DNA of 64,000 nt, taken from the NCBI GenBank assembly GCA_947247005.1, contig OX365950.1:49328761-49392760 (forward strand), written 5' to 3'. The translations under genes and the position numbers were made by a program. How positions within the stretch are numbered: the first letter of the stretch is position 1; every line of letters starts with the position of its first letter. This stretch comes from Spisula solida (taxonomy: Eukaryota > Mollusca > Bivalvia > Venerida > Mactridae). Below, in pieces: positions 24,554 through 38,689 of this stretch. The notes beneath the pieces were generated by a model. It was given only the letters and a program-made list of their open reading frames with translations. It did not search any database and was not told the origin of the DNA.

Positions 24554-27500
24554 TACACTTACGTCACAGCGAAATAAATATCTGTTAAAAAGTTCTTAGT
24601 AGAATATTACATATTAATATCTACCATCACTTTCGATTATCCCGTAAATGCAGTTGCCATTGTTCCAGTCATGTGATTATTATAACGGTACAAAATAATT
24701 TTATTTTGCCCATATAACCTTACCACAACTCCTGTTTCAGTCCCCTCTTACTGTGCCCTACTTGTATGCCATTATGCTCGTAGTGTGTCATTTGCTTAGG
24801 TCGGTCTAAGATAGTCATTTGTTGTAAATAGAGTCCTTCTTTCTTAATTGTCTCCGTGCCTATTACAAATACTTTGCTACGGTTGTGTTTTGTTATACAC
24901 ATATATTGAAAACAGAAATCCTTCGACCTGATAAACTGTTACACTATTTAGACTTTGCGCATTACCTCATTCTGTAGAATTAAGCACTCGTCAATTCATC
25001 ACTTTGTGACCTCATAAGCAGACTTAAATCAAAATTCGACTATATCATTTCCCCTCTAACATCCGTTCTGTCTGTGAAGATTTACATCATAAGCGCCTGG
25101 CAGTGTGTGTCATGTCATTTGGACACGCCTGTCATTCTATGAATAAGGTCAGCAGTTAATATATTGCTCAGATATAAATCAATCAAACTATTATTTTGGT
25201 TTCGACTATATATACGAACCTTTACTATAATTGATATTGTTTAATCATACATTGTTGGTCATCTAATATTTGAGTATTGATATTCAAATTTATCAGGTAG
25301 ATGGGTAAATATAATTTCAATTTGATGATAAAAGATTGAAAATTTGTATGGTTGAAAAACATTATATTCCATTTAAACTAATAATGATTTCATCTATTTT
25401 GATACATGTCATTTATTCAAATCGTCAACTATTTCACATCTAACTGTCACTAGAAAGCTTCCATGAAATTACAAGCATATTCGGTTTAATAATAATGCAT
25501 TTTGTTTTCGTACTCTGGAGGCTTAAATTGCCGTTACCATTCTGTACTCACAAATGGCGAGAACACTAGTGAGACACTTGTGTAAGTTTATGCTAATGTT
25601 TTAGAATGCAAATGTAATTAAATGAGGATTCTCAAACCATTATTTTGAAATTACCATAATTGTGATTTGCCTTGTCATTTTGGATACTAAATGGGAATCG
25701 TTAAACGTTCTATGCAAGATTATAATAAAACACATCTAAATACTGCAACGTGGCGACATGTGATTTAGAGTTATTGCTTTGATAATACGTATTAAAATCA
25801 AAATGAAGTTTGTGAAAGGTCGCCTATAGGATAAGAAATGGAAATATTTAAACGTTCTAATGCAAGAAAGTAAAAACATGCAGTATTTCATTATGACAAA
25901 TACATTTTTTTTGTAGCATCCCACACACTGCTACAAGAAATAACTCATTTTTATTCCAATCAAATAGCAGATGACGAGGTTTATACGTCCAATAGCGAAT
26001 ATAACTGCAGGATAAATTTGCTTTATGTCTCTAAGACATGGTAATGAACGAAATTGATGCTATTAAAGTTGTTGCAACACTTATAGGTAATCTACTGAGT
26101 ATAAATTATGGCATTATTGCCTGTAGACTGGACAACTAGTGGTATTCTGAAGTCTTAATTAGCATAACTTCCAAGTAAAGTAGCATCAATCGATCGAATA
26201 AGTTAATTCAATTATGCCCATTTAAATAAGGCTTTCAATTAATGTGCTATTTTTGCCATGGTTACATTATTAGCATAGTAACATAGTTAACACTCCCCTT
26301 AATTTATCATCACCTTGCACATTTAAGCTTACACAATGAAGTTCGCTTTTCTGTACACATGGTGGTGTAAAAAATTATAACTTAAATGCTCTGTTTAAAA
26401 CGCCCAAAAAACGGATGTACTGTACCTGTACATGAATTATGAAACATGTGGTAGCCAATATGCTAAGAAACAGGGTACTATGGGATTAAAGAAGATCTAG
26501 AAAACATCGTCTTCCTATTCTACGTCGATGCCAAATTCACATATTCGCATATTTACTGTAGATTGGATAAGTGACGTACGGGTTCCAAAGCAAGTGTTGT
26601 ATATATAATAAAGTTATTTGTCAACATAGTGTGGTACCTTACCTTACATTGTCATTACGGTCAAAACGATTGAAAAAAAGGATTGGTATTTATACATACC
26701 GAACATTGTCCATTGCGTTATTTTTTATTTCCATTGTAATGTAAATCAATCGTTTTGTGTCAAGTAGGTAGTTTGCAACAATATATTCAATTATTTTTAT
26801 CCATTATATCGCTTGTTGACGAATAGTGATTTTGTTAGCTAGATGGCCTACTGGTTCTTGGAATAATTTCTGTCTGACTGACGTATTACATTACAAACTA
26901 TCAGATATATTGTCTAAGTAGTAGACAGTCTGTACAGTAGCAGACAAGATTATCCATAAAGGGATAAACATAGGGGGAAACTCATTTCATATTCTGTCCA
27001 AACCAAATTCAATGATTTGCATTAGTTGTGATGATCAACATACAAAAAGATAATATATAATAGGACAGGTAAGGCAGGTAAGGCAGCACTCAGCATAAAC
27101 ATCCCATTGTAAAGAAGTCACATACCACAGTTTCATGACACAATTTCCAACGCACAACTGAACGATAAAATGAACAATCCCTCTGAAATTCAAAGTTTCG
27201 GATGTCAAGAAGTAAATACAAGCCAAGTTGAACCAATGTCAACAAATAAATAATAAATATAAACGTGATGTTTTAAAAGGTGAATAAAAACGTATATACT
27301 CGCCAAATCAAAGGACATTCGTAGTAAAAGTAGTTCAATTCCATTCAATTGAAACAAAATAGTGTGTAAAACATATATGGCATCATTCTTTGGGTGCCAC
27401 TAACTTGGATTAATCTGTTTATTTAAATGCACAATGTTATGGCGCCTGTACGTCAAATCCGCGCGAACTCATTTTTTGCTGTTCTGTAGTTTATTTTAGG

Positions 27501-28191
27501 GTTCATACAAATTGTATTTCTTATTTTTGAATACAGTAATGGTAAATCAAATTGTAAGTGAAATTTGCTTATACACTCGTACATTCATAGCCTGTTTGTA
27601 AAATAGTGTGATACAATCGCTGTAGAACAAATGTGACATTGTACGCTTGACTGTAGTCAATGTTGCTTTAATACATTGGCTATGAACTGTTTTCCATTTA
27701 GTAATTGGGAAAAGGCATCAAGAAACCTTGATCGTTAACACATGTGTTATATCAAGTCACTTTGTATTTAAAAACCATGTGTTCTCTTACAAATGGAATT
27801 AAAGCATTAACTTCTCTAGACTCTTTTGCTTAAAGCAGCATTCACAAATTAACCACTGTAATAATTGTATATATTATTACTGTTACAATGGCAATTGTAC
27901 GAGTCGTACTTGTTCTTCAACAAAACTAATAAATTGTACTCCTCATTTCATGATGGACATTTCAAAGGTATTGACACTCGAACATAATAATACGTATCGG
28001 CATTCATCCAAAAAACATCAATGAGACAGTTGTTAATACGTTATTATGTATTTGTCAACTATGGTATTAATATCTAGCCTTGTATATCACTATACTTTGA
28101 AGTTTCAGTTTATTATTCGTCACGCTTAACTTGTATTTCGAAATTAATTATTTCCCATGACACCATTACTTCTTGTTATTTTATAAAATAG

Positions 28192-28369
28192 ACAAACTGA
28201 ATACAACGATGTTAACAATTTCAAATGCTTATCTTGTTAACGAACTAGTAGAGAATGAAATTATTTGGACATTTTACGGCCAGTATCCGCCATACACGAA
28301 CGGATGGGATGACAGTAGTGACATTTTCCGAAGAATGATATTTCAGGAGTTTTTTGTCTGTGAATCGGC
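28192..28369 (+). CDS. Candidate internal exon, unit C copy
   Basis: Same block as in unit B, with the same acceptor-like AAATAG and donor-like GTGAGA borders and no stop. Compared with B it has an asparagine in place of a tyrosine near the start (SNAYLV) and a silent change in a proline codon of the QYPPYTNG motif. No domain recognised. Confidence 0.33.
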
Positions 28370-29932
28370 GTGAGAAGAACAACTATATGCAATTACCTCC
28401 CTTTAAGGCAATGTGCAAATTTTAAATAAGAAACCTTGCAGTATGTCATTAATTGTGATAGGCAGTATATATGCGTACTCTAGGCGGGTCTGCTGTTTCT
28501 GTATGGCTTTGAGTTGTCTTTGCATGTAAAGTATTTAATTATTGCATTGTTCTTATCGTCTTTTTGACATTAATGGGTTGGTTCTGTTCACTGAATCTTT
28601 TACAAATGATATGTGCTGCTTCATCACCATAATATGTTTAGAATCAGAAACCTTACATGTGAATAATATCAGTGAAATAGTATAAAATAAAGCAGGCGAT
28701 GAATCAAGAAGAATTTGTCGTTTTAAAGATGCACTCAACCGAACGTATTTAGGAAGAAGTGCACTATAAATATATTTGCACTCAATAATTTGTAACACGC
28801 TATTTCCTTCGCCATAGTAGAGTGTACGAGTATGAGTTTAAGGTAAAGTGTACGCATCCTATGTTTCTACAATATGCGTTGTAAATGCAGAAGTTTATGG
28901 AAATAATGTAGATTTACATTCCATTGCGACTTTTAAATGGAGCACGAATGCATATAATGTTAGCATACACGCACAAATCGCATTTCGGTACGATTTCTTC
29001 ACTAGATTTCAAAAGCGTATACAATTTTGAAATATACGATATACTAAATAAGGTAATAGCACTTTTTCAAACAGGGTACCACTAATAGTCATCTACGAAG
29101 GGTGCTCTAGAATAACGTGGACTTTTGTTTGTAAGAATTGATGTCAATAATAGATCTGACCAAAAATAAACTTTTTAGAGCAAAATTCAACGTAATTTTG
29201 GATCACCGCTCGTACATAACAAATGACCGTCCTACATATATCATCTGGGTAAAATGATAGTAATACATTGAACAGGTAAGTCAGCACTGAACATAAACAG
29301 CAGAGCACGACATGCACAACAAGCTACACAATTAACAGAAAACCCAAAAAGACAAACGGAAATGCCGTAAGAAGTTGTCCGGGGAACATCACTAGCCAGA
29401 TGTGTACAATTTACGGTTTAAAATTAAATAATTTCTTTTGTAGTAAATATTTCCAACACTATGACTTGTTTGGACTGTAATATCTAGATACAGAACTGAT
29501 GTGTGTATCAAATGAATTTGCATTATTTAGTGTTAGTTCTTCAGCATAGCTTTCCTTGATTATAAGCGAAAAGAAAGGATTATCAATATTCAAAATGCCA
29601 TCATGTTATCGGGATGCATTTTATCAAGATACAGATAACATCCGATTGCTTTTCGACAGACATGGTCAGCAGCAAAACGCGTTCGTAACCGTAATAAACA
29701 TGTGATGCACAGATGATTTCTATAGGAATACAGATACATAGTGACATTTTATCTTCTTAACGTTTTCTCCCCCAGTGCACATAACCTTTCTTTGATATGA
29801 TTATGAGGCAACGAAAAAACCATTAGCACTCGCACAAAAAACATGCTGTTCTCTTTGAATTTTCTAAAAGATAATATTAAATCAGACATCAACTAGAGTG
29901 ATGAAATACAAATCGGGAACAAAAAACCGCTG

Positions 29933-30157
29933 ATGAAAATGGCTTGTGGTGTGTTTTCCGGCTGTAGTCCTATTGCGAATAATATGTGTCGGTATGTGGT
30001 GTTAGTTAAAGGATATAACATTTTTGTTCTCGGGTCGAGTGTATTATTTGGCTTTTGTTATCGTCAAAGATGTCTTTATCAGTATTGGCAACTGTCAAAA
30101 GCAGATGATTCGTTGGAAACAATCTCCTCATTTCCTTATATGAAAATGTTTGTGTAA
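29933..30157 (+). CDS. Unrecognised 74-codon ORF, unit C copy
   Basis: Open copy of the unit B frame, with the same ATG, stop and following AATAAA. It differs by isoleucine for leucine in the hydrophobic stretch and glutamine for arginine in the CLYQYWQ segment. Function unknown; it may not be a gene. Confidence 0.17.
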   Translation: MKMACGVFSGCSPIANNMCRYVVLVKGYNIFVLGSSVLFGFCYRQRCLYQYWQLSKADDSLETISSFPYMKMFV

Positions 30158-31384
30158 TGTCCTGATTTCAATAAAGCGATTTATGGGTAAACATATTTTT
30201 ATTCTTGAAGTAATGGGTAACCGAAGTTTTATTCTAGAAGTAAAAAAAGAACAAAATGACAATCTACATGTATCTATCTAATTTATCATTTTGTACTATT
30301 TTTGTTTCTTCTGGTGACGTAATTGACGTGTGGTAATTCTATTTATCCAATATAAAACAGAAAACTTTTCCAATAATCGAATTAAATTGTAATATTTTGC
30401 ATTGGTACGTTCCATCTATCGTCTTTTTACTTAGTACAATATAGTCTTATTGCATTATATATATATTTAGAATGAGGTAGTAGATATATTGATTGAAAAC
30501 ATAAATCACATATTAACACAACGTTTTATTTGTCATTAAAGTTTTGTAATGACACGTGTTAGTATCATTAAAGCATACTGTGCCAGTATTGCCTTGCATG
30601 GTGCTAACAGATGGGGAGAGGCTGACATAACATCTGTCATACCCTCGTGATGTTTAATACAAGACGACATCGGTAATATAGACATAAACATAAATTTGCA
30701 TGAACAAATCACTTTTTGTAATTTTTGTTTGGTACCGAACATTTTCATGACTTATTCATCGCAATCGTACATTGCACACATACTAGAGCATAAGTTTCCC
30801 AAAATTCATGAAAGTAGGATTACCGATAATACAGTGTGTTTAATTATGTGCGGCCACTATTAATAATTAATATTTCTGCCCGGCCCCTGTCTTTAAATGC
30901 CAAACACAGGCATACCTTGAGAATAGTATATCCTCTCCAATTTCATTGTTAGCTTTATCTGTATCCAAATTTATTGCAGGTCCCGTCGGGTCTTGCTATT
31001 TACTGTTACGTAATTTAGGTAAGAAGGCGTACCTAACTCTTAAGCTCTCATTTTTGTTCGTATATGATTACCGAACTAATCGAAGAATTACAGACTATAC
31101 AAATATCTGCCAAATAAGACTACCGGGACAACATTTGAATTATCAGGAAATACGCTCTGATTACTATTAGCATTATAGGGTCTATAAATCATGGTCTGTT
31201 ACGTATTTATAGATGAGAATAATGAACGAACATCACTAATGTATGCTTTGTATAATAAGGAGATGGGCAAAACATAACAACATACAAGGTCATACTCTAT
31301 CTAGGTTTGTTAATGGCTGTCAGTATTCATGTTGTTTAGACTACGTGACTTGTGTTATATATAAAATAATAAATAAAGTAAATC

Positions 31385-31435
31385 AAGACAAACTCCAGGA
31401 TTGCTCAACGTTTCGACTGTATTGTCTTCATCAGG
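31385..31435 (-). ncRNA. Hammerhead ribozyme core, unit C
   Basis: The CUGAUGA, GAC/GUC stem and GAAAC core (31435 down to 31410) is identical to that of B. No covarying change is available to test the fold. Confidence 0.7.
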
Positions 31436-31690
31436 AATAATAAAAATAAACAACAAAAAAATAAACAACGTCATGGGTTATGACGTCATAAAAAATGACG
31501 TTACGTTTGGCGTAAAAAACGTTACAAACGTTTAGGCGTAAAACATGAAGTCAATAGATACAGGATTCACTGTGAACAATGTTAATAAGACAAATTAAGA
31601 CAAAATCAGTGAAAACTGTATTATTTGACATTAAGAAAACCACACTCTGGTGTTACATTGCAGAAAAATATAATGAAATGAAGAGGCGTA

Positions 31691-31903
31691 TTAAGAAAAA
31701 TTGTACATTATTTTAGCATTCAAGCCTTTAGGAAAAACTGTGTCAAGTTTATATATCCAGTATGTTTCTTTAAGGAGCCTCTTCATATCATCATGGACAA
31801 TATCAATAGGCATAAAACTGAAGTCGTTTAGATTATCGCCGTCCTGGTGGAAGTGTGTAGCTACATGACTAGAGAATACAGGATTAGTAAAGCTAGTAAT
31901 GTC
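31691..31903 (-). pseudogene. C-terminal tail of a Penelope-like ORF, unit C
   Basis: Minus-strand open tail equivalent to that of B, with THFHQDGDNL, LLKETYWIYKLDT and FPKGLN motifs before the TAA. Several residues differ from B (YKLDT versus HNLDT), so the two copies have diverged since duplication. Truncated at the 5' side and not functional as a protein gene. Confidence 0.8.
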
Positions 31904-32940
31904 TTAAATATAAAATTATATGTGTATGTGTTCGGCATTGTGCCTTGTATGTTTTTATGTTTGCTGTGCTCGGCTGGTTAGCTGACTGCTGCCTTATCTG
32001 TCTGACGTTTATGTATTTAAACCATGAAACCTGCTGCAATGTAAGCAATGGTGTTGTGTTCCACATATCATATTGTAATAAGCTGAGAGTTATGTAATGT
32101 AGTTTGTACGTTTGAAAGTGTGAAACAGTACCCGTGTTGCAAACTACGAATACTGTTAACCATTAAACTGATTTCTTGTGTTTCATACATTCAGAAACCT
32201 GTGGTTTCGACTTTATTTCTTCTTATAATTGAGACCAAACACAACTGTAATTCTAAACACATATAATTTCCTGTCTGTCTGTTGGACAAAATCTATGCTT
32301 TGGTGAGTAATGTCTCTAACCATGATTGTTTCGATACCTACCGCTTTTCTGCACAGCTATTTATCTTATGTCTCGATATAATGATTTTGAAGACATTTAA
32401 ATTGATATATAAATACAACCAGGAAGTCGCAAACACACCAATTTCAATAGCCTTTTATACAACCGTTTCTGCAATTTTCAAAAAAGCAACAGCAACTATA
32501 AATGAATAGAATCGATGCATTTACAAGCACATTAGACTCGGCTGTCCTTGATGTGTGACGTCCGTTAGTTTTATTCTTGTCACCTGGTTCTCACTCTGGT
32601 TTAGTATGACTGACTGACGTGGCATACTTTCGGTGTTGGATGTCGTAATTTTGTAGTTGCCTAGAACATTGTCTGTGCATTTTTGTTATGAAGTTTTTGA
32701 TGTTTTTATGTTTTCTGTGCTTGGCTGCTAAGTTGAATGAAGCCTTCCTAGTCCGATTTTCTTTTTATCTTTTGACAAATTTTCACTTTTAATATCGAGC
32801 CAGTAACAAATCCTAATTAGAACTCAGATGCTTATATAATGTCTAAAAAAGATAAAACAACTCTAATATGGAATGAAGCTCCCAACAGAAGCAGCAGATC
32901 ACGAAATACATAAAATATACAAAAACACAAAAAATATTAC

Positions 32941-33244
32941 AAAAAGAGTATATTAAGTGAGACAGGGAAGGCAGCACTCAACTTAACCAGCCGAGCACAG
33001 AAAACATTAAAAACACACAAAGCACAATGCCAAACTAAACAAGCGCAGATCCGCCCAAGTCCAAGCTGTCGAAAAGTATAATAAATTATAACTAGCTGAA
33101 TGACCCAGTAGAAAAGATACAGCAACCAAAAGGCGGAATGCCTACGCTGAATGACCTAGTAACAACAGTAAAACTGCTGAACTACATAGTTATAGCAGCC
33201 TTTAGTCTCAAAAGTTAAATAACAGTATTAAAACGTTGAAAGGC
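32941..33244 (-). mobile_element. Inverted partial copy of the A dispersed repeat (unit C)
   Basis: The reverse complement of 6539-6840 in A with few changes, inserted in C between TATTAC and CACAACAATGAAC, where B is uninterrupted (TATTACAACACAACAATG). It starts at the second internal repeat of A, so it is either a single-repeat version or truncated. No clear target duplication. Confidence 0.8.
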
Positions 33245-36200
33245 CCACAACAATGAACAAGAACAGAATGAAAATGAACAGCGACAAAATACTTATTTCG
33301 ACACACTACACACACAACCTGAAAGTAACATATGCTCATTGTTGTGTTTCGTCTGATATCCGGCACTACTTCTATCGTACTATGTTTTGTTCCAAGCTTT
33401 CTGTCTGAGATTGTAACATTTTCTCTCTCTGGAATACGATTTATGTTTATACTTGATATGGATACTATATAAGGAATAATTAACATCTATTATGTAATAT
33501 GTGCAAGCCTATTTGTGCTATGTATTGGCAGATTTGTCTTGGTAAAGACGTGCGATCTAGATGTATGGTAACTCAAAGATGGCTTTACAGTTCAGTCCCG
33601 CAGTTCATTTAAACAAATATCACAAATGATCTAGCAAACCATGACCAATGATTTGTTACAATTGCAGGATAGAGAATGATTAATCTTCATCTTTCTGAGT
33701 TGATGTTTTAGATTTATATAGCTACTACCTTTCGTGAAATCATAATCGTTATTTCTGTAATCTCGTGTTTCAGAAGACTCATTGTTGTGCAAAATGGTAG
33801 CTTTTATTACTAAAAGGAAACTAAAACAGATTCCCATTGGAAACTTTAGAATATTTATCATCGACAAAAGATAACATTTAACATAAAAATGACAGCATTT
33901 AAACATTTCACATTGAACACGTCAACAACATGACACTAATGCTTTACGCTACAAGTTTTTAAACATTCTTAAATTCTTATGTTGATTGTGTTTTGTTATT
34001 GTGTACTAGTGTCTAATAGTTTCCTGGTACCATAATTAGAGGTTGGGTTGTTAAATTCCCCTATTGTTTGGTGTGTTATATGGATCCTTTATGGCATATA
34101 TAATTGTCGATTGCATCTCAATCACTGGCAACTTTATCATTGAAAAGAAATAAAACAAAATGGTAAATGTCGTACCTTTGTACCTCATTTAGAATGTATA
34201 TATGTCGGGAAACTGACCAGACAAACGCAGAGGTGAATTTCGTTTTTAAAAATTTTACCGCGATTAGATGGATGCTATAAGGTTGTAACTGAAGTAACAA
34301 AACCATCTTTCTTTGAAAGTACGATGTAATTTACCTCAATCAGCGCTAATGCATCGTTCAAGTTTTGATATTGACGGTGTGAATGTTCATTGAGGTGGTG
34401 CAATGGTAAATCAACTTATGTACAAAATACCCTAACTTTAAACCTGTCAATTTACGAGAATTAACTCTTGTAATCATTGTCATCAAGGTAAAATTGTTCA
34501 AACTGTTGTATTCTTCCATTTATCGATTTATTATATTCTTACACAACGGCAAATGCACCTTTTCTCCATTTTCCACGTTTTGGTCTGTATTGAATGCACC
34601 TTAAAAAATTGAATGCACTTCAGCGATTAGCTCAAAAGATAGATTTACATTATATAGCATAATCCTTAAACTAGTTGAACAATTTTGATTGGAATTTGCA
34701 TAGAAGTAGCTATTATAATGGTTACCACAATCATATGAATTTATGAAGATACCATTAGCAAATCCATAGTTTTAATACTTTGAAAATGCGGCCACTTTTG
34801 TTGAAATATACCTTAATTTCTGTAAAAATCCAAGTCTTTATCACTGATACAGTTACACGTGGTCTCAAAATGTTTTTCAACAACATTATCAGTCATTGGT
34901 ACAACGTTTCTGTCTTGATACTATACATGATATAAAACTGTCTTCTAGAAATTTGTTTGCTCTTGTCTGAATGTTTGACCAGCAATCATGTACGCTATTA
35001 AAATACGATAATTCACATTGATATATTCACCAAGTTTGTCCCTCACAGTTTGTCAACCATTCATAACATTTATCATGCTTAACTCCACCCGGTAACATAG
35101 TAGAAACAAATATAGGCAATACATTACTTACATGAGACAGTTGTATCAATTATATGTATGATTCATTTGTTGATATACGAAATGATAAATCCGGTATTTA
35201 ATTCGGAAGAAACTCAATGACAACGTTATCAACAAGAAATAAAATAAAACTATAAATGTCAGCCTGTATCAGGTTTAATAGGAAGAATTATTTCTGCAGC
35301 ACATTTCGTTTTAACTTTTTAAATAATTGGTTTGTAGATTTGAACTTTATGATATACAATTGGAATTCAATAGATTGTAATATGTTTCATCTATTTATAC
35401 CATATACCAAAACTCGTACTGATGACCAAAAACGGTTATTGTCCTTATCATATAACATTCGTAGAGGCTATTGTCATAAAATAATAAAAGTGTGCTGTCA
35501 AGCTGTCTGAATATTTCATAATGATGTCTCCTTGTATCTTCTTTGCCAATGTTACGTTTTAATTTAGACAATGTACAATTACGAGTAAAAGTAACCTACT
35601 TGGCTTTCTTTCATAATTTTAAAACTTTATTATGCGTCCTTACCCGTATATCTTTTATTGTAGTACTGTTATATCATTGCATGTCTTTTATTACATACAC
35701 AATGATGATGTCTTTACTTTGGACAACACAAATGATCAGCCTTTTCTGACTCAACTGGTATTGTTTCTGTTACTTTGTGATTCGTCTAGTTACCAGAAGT
35801 GGGTCACCACCGGAGTATGCTGTACTCTCATAGTGTACATCACATTGATATAGTGGATAACACATGGATGTATAACAATGATAATTTAAATCGGACAGGA
35901 CAGGCAGCACTCACAGCCGAGCACAAAAATCATACAAAAACACATACCACAATTACACGACACAATGCATAACACACATGGAACGACAATATGAACTTAA
36001 CGACAGACAGTCCAGGTATCAGATGTCAAAAGCTAAAATACAGCCGTTAAAATCTGAATGACCTAGTTTCAGCTGTAAAAATGGCAGAAAGGACTAGACT
36101 TAACTGTCAGAAAGTCCTACAACGTTTAAAAGTAACAGTAAATGGTAAAATGACATGTCATTTTATTATAATATATAGTAATAGTTCCGAAATTCCAGTC

Positions 36201-36636
36201 AAATACCTGTTAAACTTACTTGTGTGTCTTGAGGTTAAACACGCATTAACGTACATGTCGCCTTTATATCATTGCAAAGACAAATCTCCTTCCAATTTTG
36301 AAACTGGTCTCACAGGTCTGAATACGAATCTTGTGATCCTGAACATTTGCAAGTAATCGGCGAGTACTACATGGTATGCTTAACAAATGTGGTGCTTCCT
36401 ATTTCACCTCTGGGAACTTACAATATTGGATAACTGGCAATGAGTCGGTGTATTTGAGTATTTACACCACGTCTAATAATGCTGATGTAGTTCCTTTGAA
36501 TGTCTTCTAGACGCATGTAAACATTAATTATTATTCGCATGATTACACTGTCAACTGTACAAGATAGACAATGATATACAAAATGTAGTCACACGTTGTA
36601 TGACATAAATATGTATTGTACGAAAATGTTTTTCAG

Positions 36637-37018
36637 ATGTCCTGTAATAATGATATTTGTAGAAAATGACGCCAACACAAATTGCAAGCATATAAAGAAA
36701 CATGAGCATCATTCAATTGTGAACAGTGGTATTTTGGAATCGTCATGCTTTCCAAATCTATCTGCTATAAAACTTGAAACGAAATATCCGAATAAGTGCC
36801 ATATTTCTACGGCAAATATCTGGTTTTATCCTCTTAAAAGTGACTACGTTCTAGGACAACATGTCAATTTTATTCATACTCGTCTCGGAGACAATGAGTC
36901 CTTTGAGCCAAAACTATCTGGCCCTTTGGCAACAATGCTGTATAAAAAGTGCCATACAAGTAATATTTCACACAATTCTACCAGCAATGTCTCGTTCAAG
37001 CATTCATGTCTATTTTGA
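36637..37018 (+). pseudogene. Best-preserved copy of the decayed exon, unit C
   Basis: After a good acceptor (ATGTTTTTCAG) the frame is open for about 127 codons until a TGA at 37016-37018, where B, E and others have GGA. The product has several cysteines, NxS/T sequons (NESF, NISH, NSTS, NVSF) and a conserved EPKLSGPLATMLYK core, like an extracellular or secreted domain, but I cannot name the family. In B the frame continues past this point for about 30 more codons, so the TGA is a recent lesion in C. The frame also extends upstream into the presumed intron by chance. Confidence 0.5.
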
Positions 37019-38689
37019 ATGAGCTGTGTACGCCCTAGCGCTCTCCATGTAGTGTTTTCGATTACTGGTTTTCTTTTGATCTTTAATAATTTTGAACTTA
37101 TAATGTATATTCTGATTAGATTAGACTCTGTATGTGACATGTTGCTGGCACCATCTGACGAAAACGAGTTCTTACAGTATAATACTTCATGTTGCATTCG
37201 GTTATAATAATGTTCGCTCGGTGTTTCTATGATTAGCAAATATCGTGTACATCACCATCAGACTGAGCTTATTATTGATTTGATTAAATACAAATGTAGT
37301 GGACACTAAATACTAGTATATTTTTTAAAAAATGCTCAAAATTTTATTATCATTATTTTGACATGTAATTTATTCATGTTAAATTTTAAATGGCCCTATG
37401 AAGAAAACATGTTTGATTTGTACATGTAAATATGTGTATAGTTGCATCAAGACCATATATGACTTACACGAGAGCAGTTTTAGGATAACTTATATAATCC
37501 GGTAGTTGACTCTTAAAAACGTGATGATGGTAAGAATATCTATATTATACAGCTACGACCTCATAACTTGAGATACTGCAGTACCAAAATTGGACCACAA
37601 ACAATCAATATTTTACAGAAGCCATTGACAGACAAACAACAAACGACGCATGGTACAATAAATTAATAACATCACTAATCCCGATCTGAATCTGACAGCA
37701 TTCCATATCTTGTAAATGCATAGCTGTTCAAAAGTTCAAAGACTTTATCATTGTTTGCGCACATTAACCATGTATCGTTTATATTTACATACACGTTTCA
37801 TTTAGATTCGGTGTTTTCCTCAATACAACATCTGTTTTAGTCCATGTAGTTACCTGCTGTTTGCGTATGATTTCATCTAGCGCTTAGCATGTTATCAAAT
37901 TTTAATAAGACGATGTACAGCGATATTATTATTATTTATGTTGAGCTGTGTCGTAGGGTGTTTGATCATGTTGATGTAAGATCGTTTGCGTGTTATAAAA
38001 CATTACAGAAGCTCGTTAAATACGTCGATTGATCTTTAGAAATATGTTTAATGTGGAACAACGAGTTCGTTATTACGACTGAACAATATATGAATGCAGT
38101 TAATAGAAAATGATTGATCATTGGAGCTTTTACCAAAAGAAAACTTACTCGTACACCGAATTTGATTTGTAAGGAATTTGAGTTTCAGAATTAATAAATC
38201 GTCGAATTATCCTACAAAATTGTCAAGATTAACCTGTGTCTGGTTTGAAAGCATGTGCATTTGAATATGCATTGATTTGATTCAAAATAATCATGACTGG
38301 TATGTTATCAGATTAATCATATTATTAGCTAGAAATTCTCTGAAATAGTTCTTTCAATATGCAATTATCTTTCAAATGTCTCACCAAACTATATAACATT
38401 CTTTTCTAAATTGAATTGAAGAATCACAGAAGGATTTTATAAAATGAAATCAAAGTTCGTTAAGTTTTATTTCAATTAGTGTCTGGTGGTAGTACGTTAT
38501 CAGCAAAGGTACATCCATACTCGAATATGTTGAGAGAGGTTCATGCTCTTACAAGTGCTTACAAGTTGTTCAAACCAGATACATTATAACTTTAGATTGC
38601 ATTTTTAAAACATTTTTTGTTTCCTGTATAAATAATCGTGTTTTTATGAAAACAATGGCAGCGCTTCGTGCATTGCAACATACAGAGGT

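Larger units (their letters stand above)
12530..27378 (+). repeat. Tandem unit B, near full-length
   Basis: The start motif is followed by blocks that recur in the same order in C and E: exon-like block 13335-13512, exon-like block 14034-14173, an ORF with a poly(A) signal at 15075-15299, the Penelope-like fragment 16498-17049, the TA-flanked element 20398-20777, the decayed exon 21242-21698 and the mariner-like element 23696-24553. B lacks about 550 bp near 19425 that A has at about 3712-4255 and C at about 34599-35140. Stretches 17060-20040, 21700-23690 and 24560-27378 show only cross-unit homology, with no gene or RNA that I can support. From about 22690 to the end, B is almost identical to A, while just upstream it is clearly diverged from A. 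Confidence 0.88.
31371..31907 (-). mobile_element. 5'-truncated Penelope-like element (unit C)
   Basis: Same insertion as in B, at the same site, with flanking ATATAAAATAAT (31359-31370) and ATATAAAATTAT (31908-31919). It was carried along by unit duplication. Small differences include a deleted stretch after the CAGGAT motif near 31565. Confidence 0.86.
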
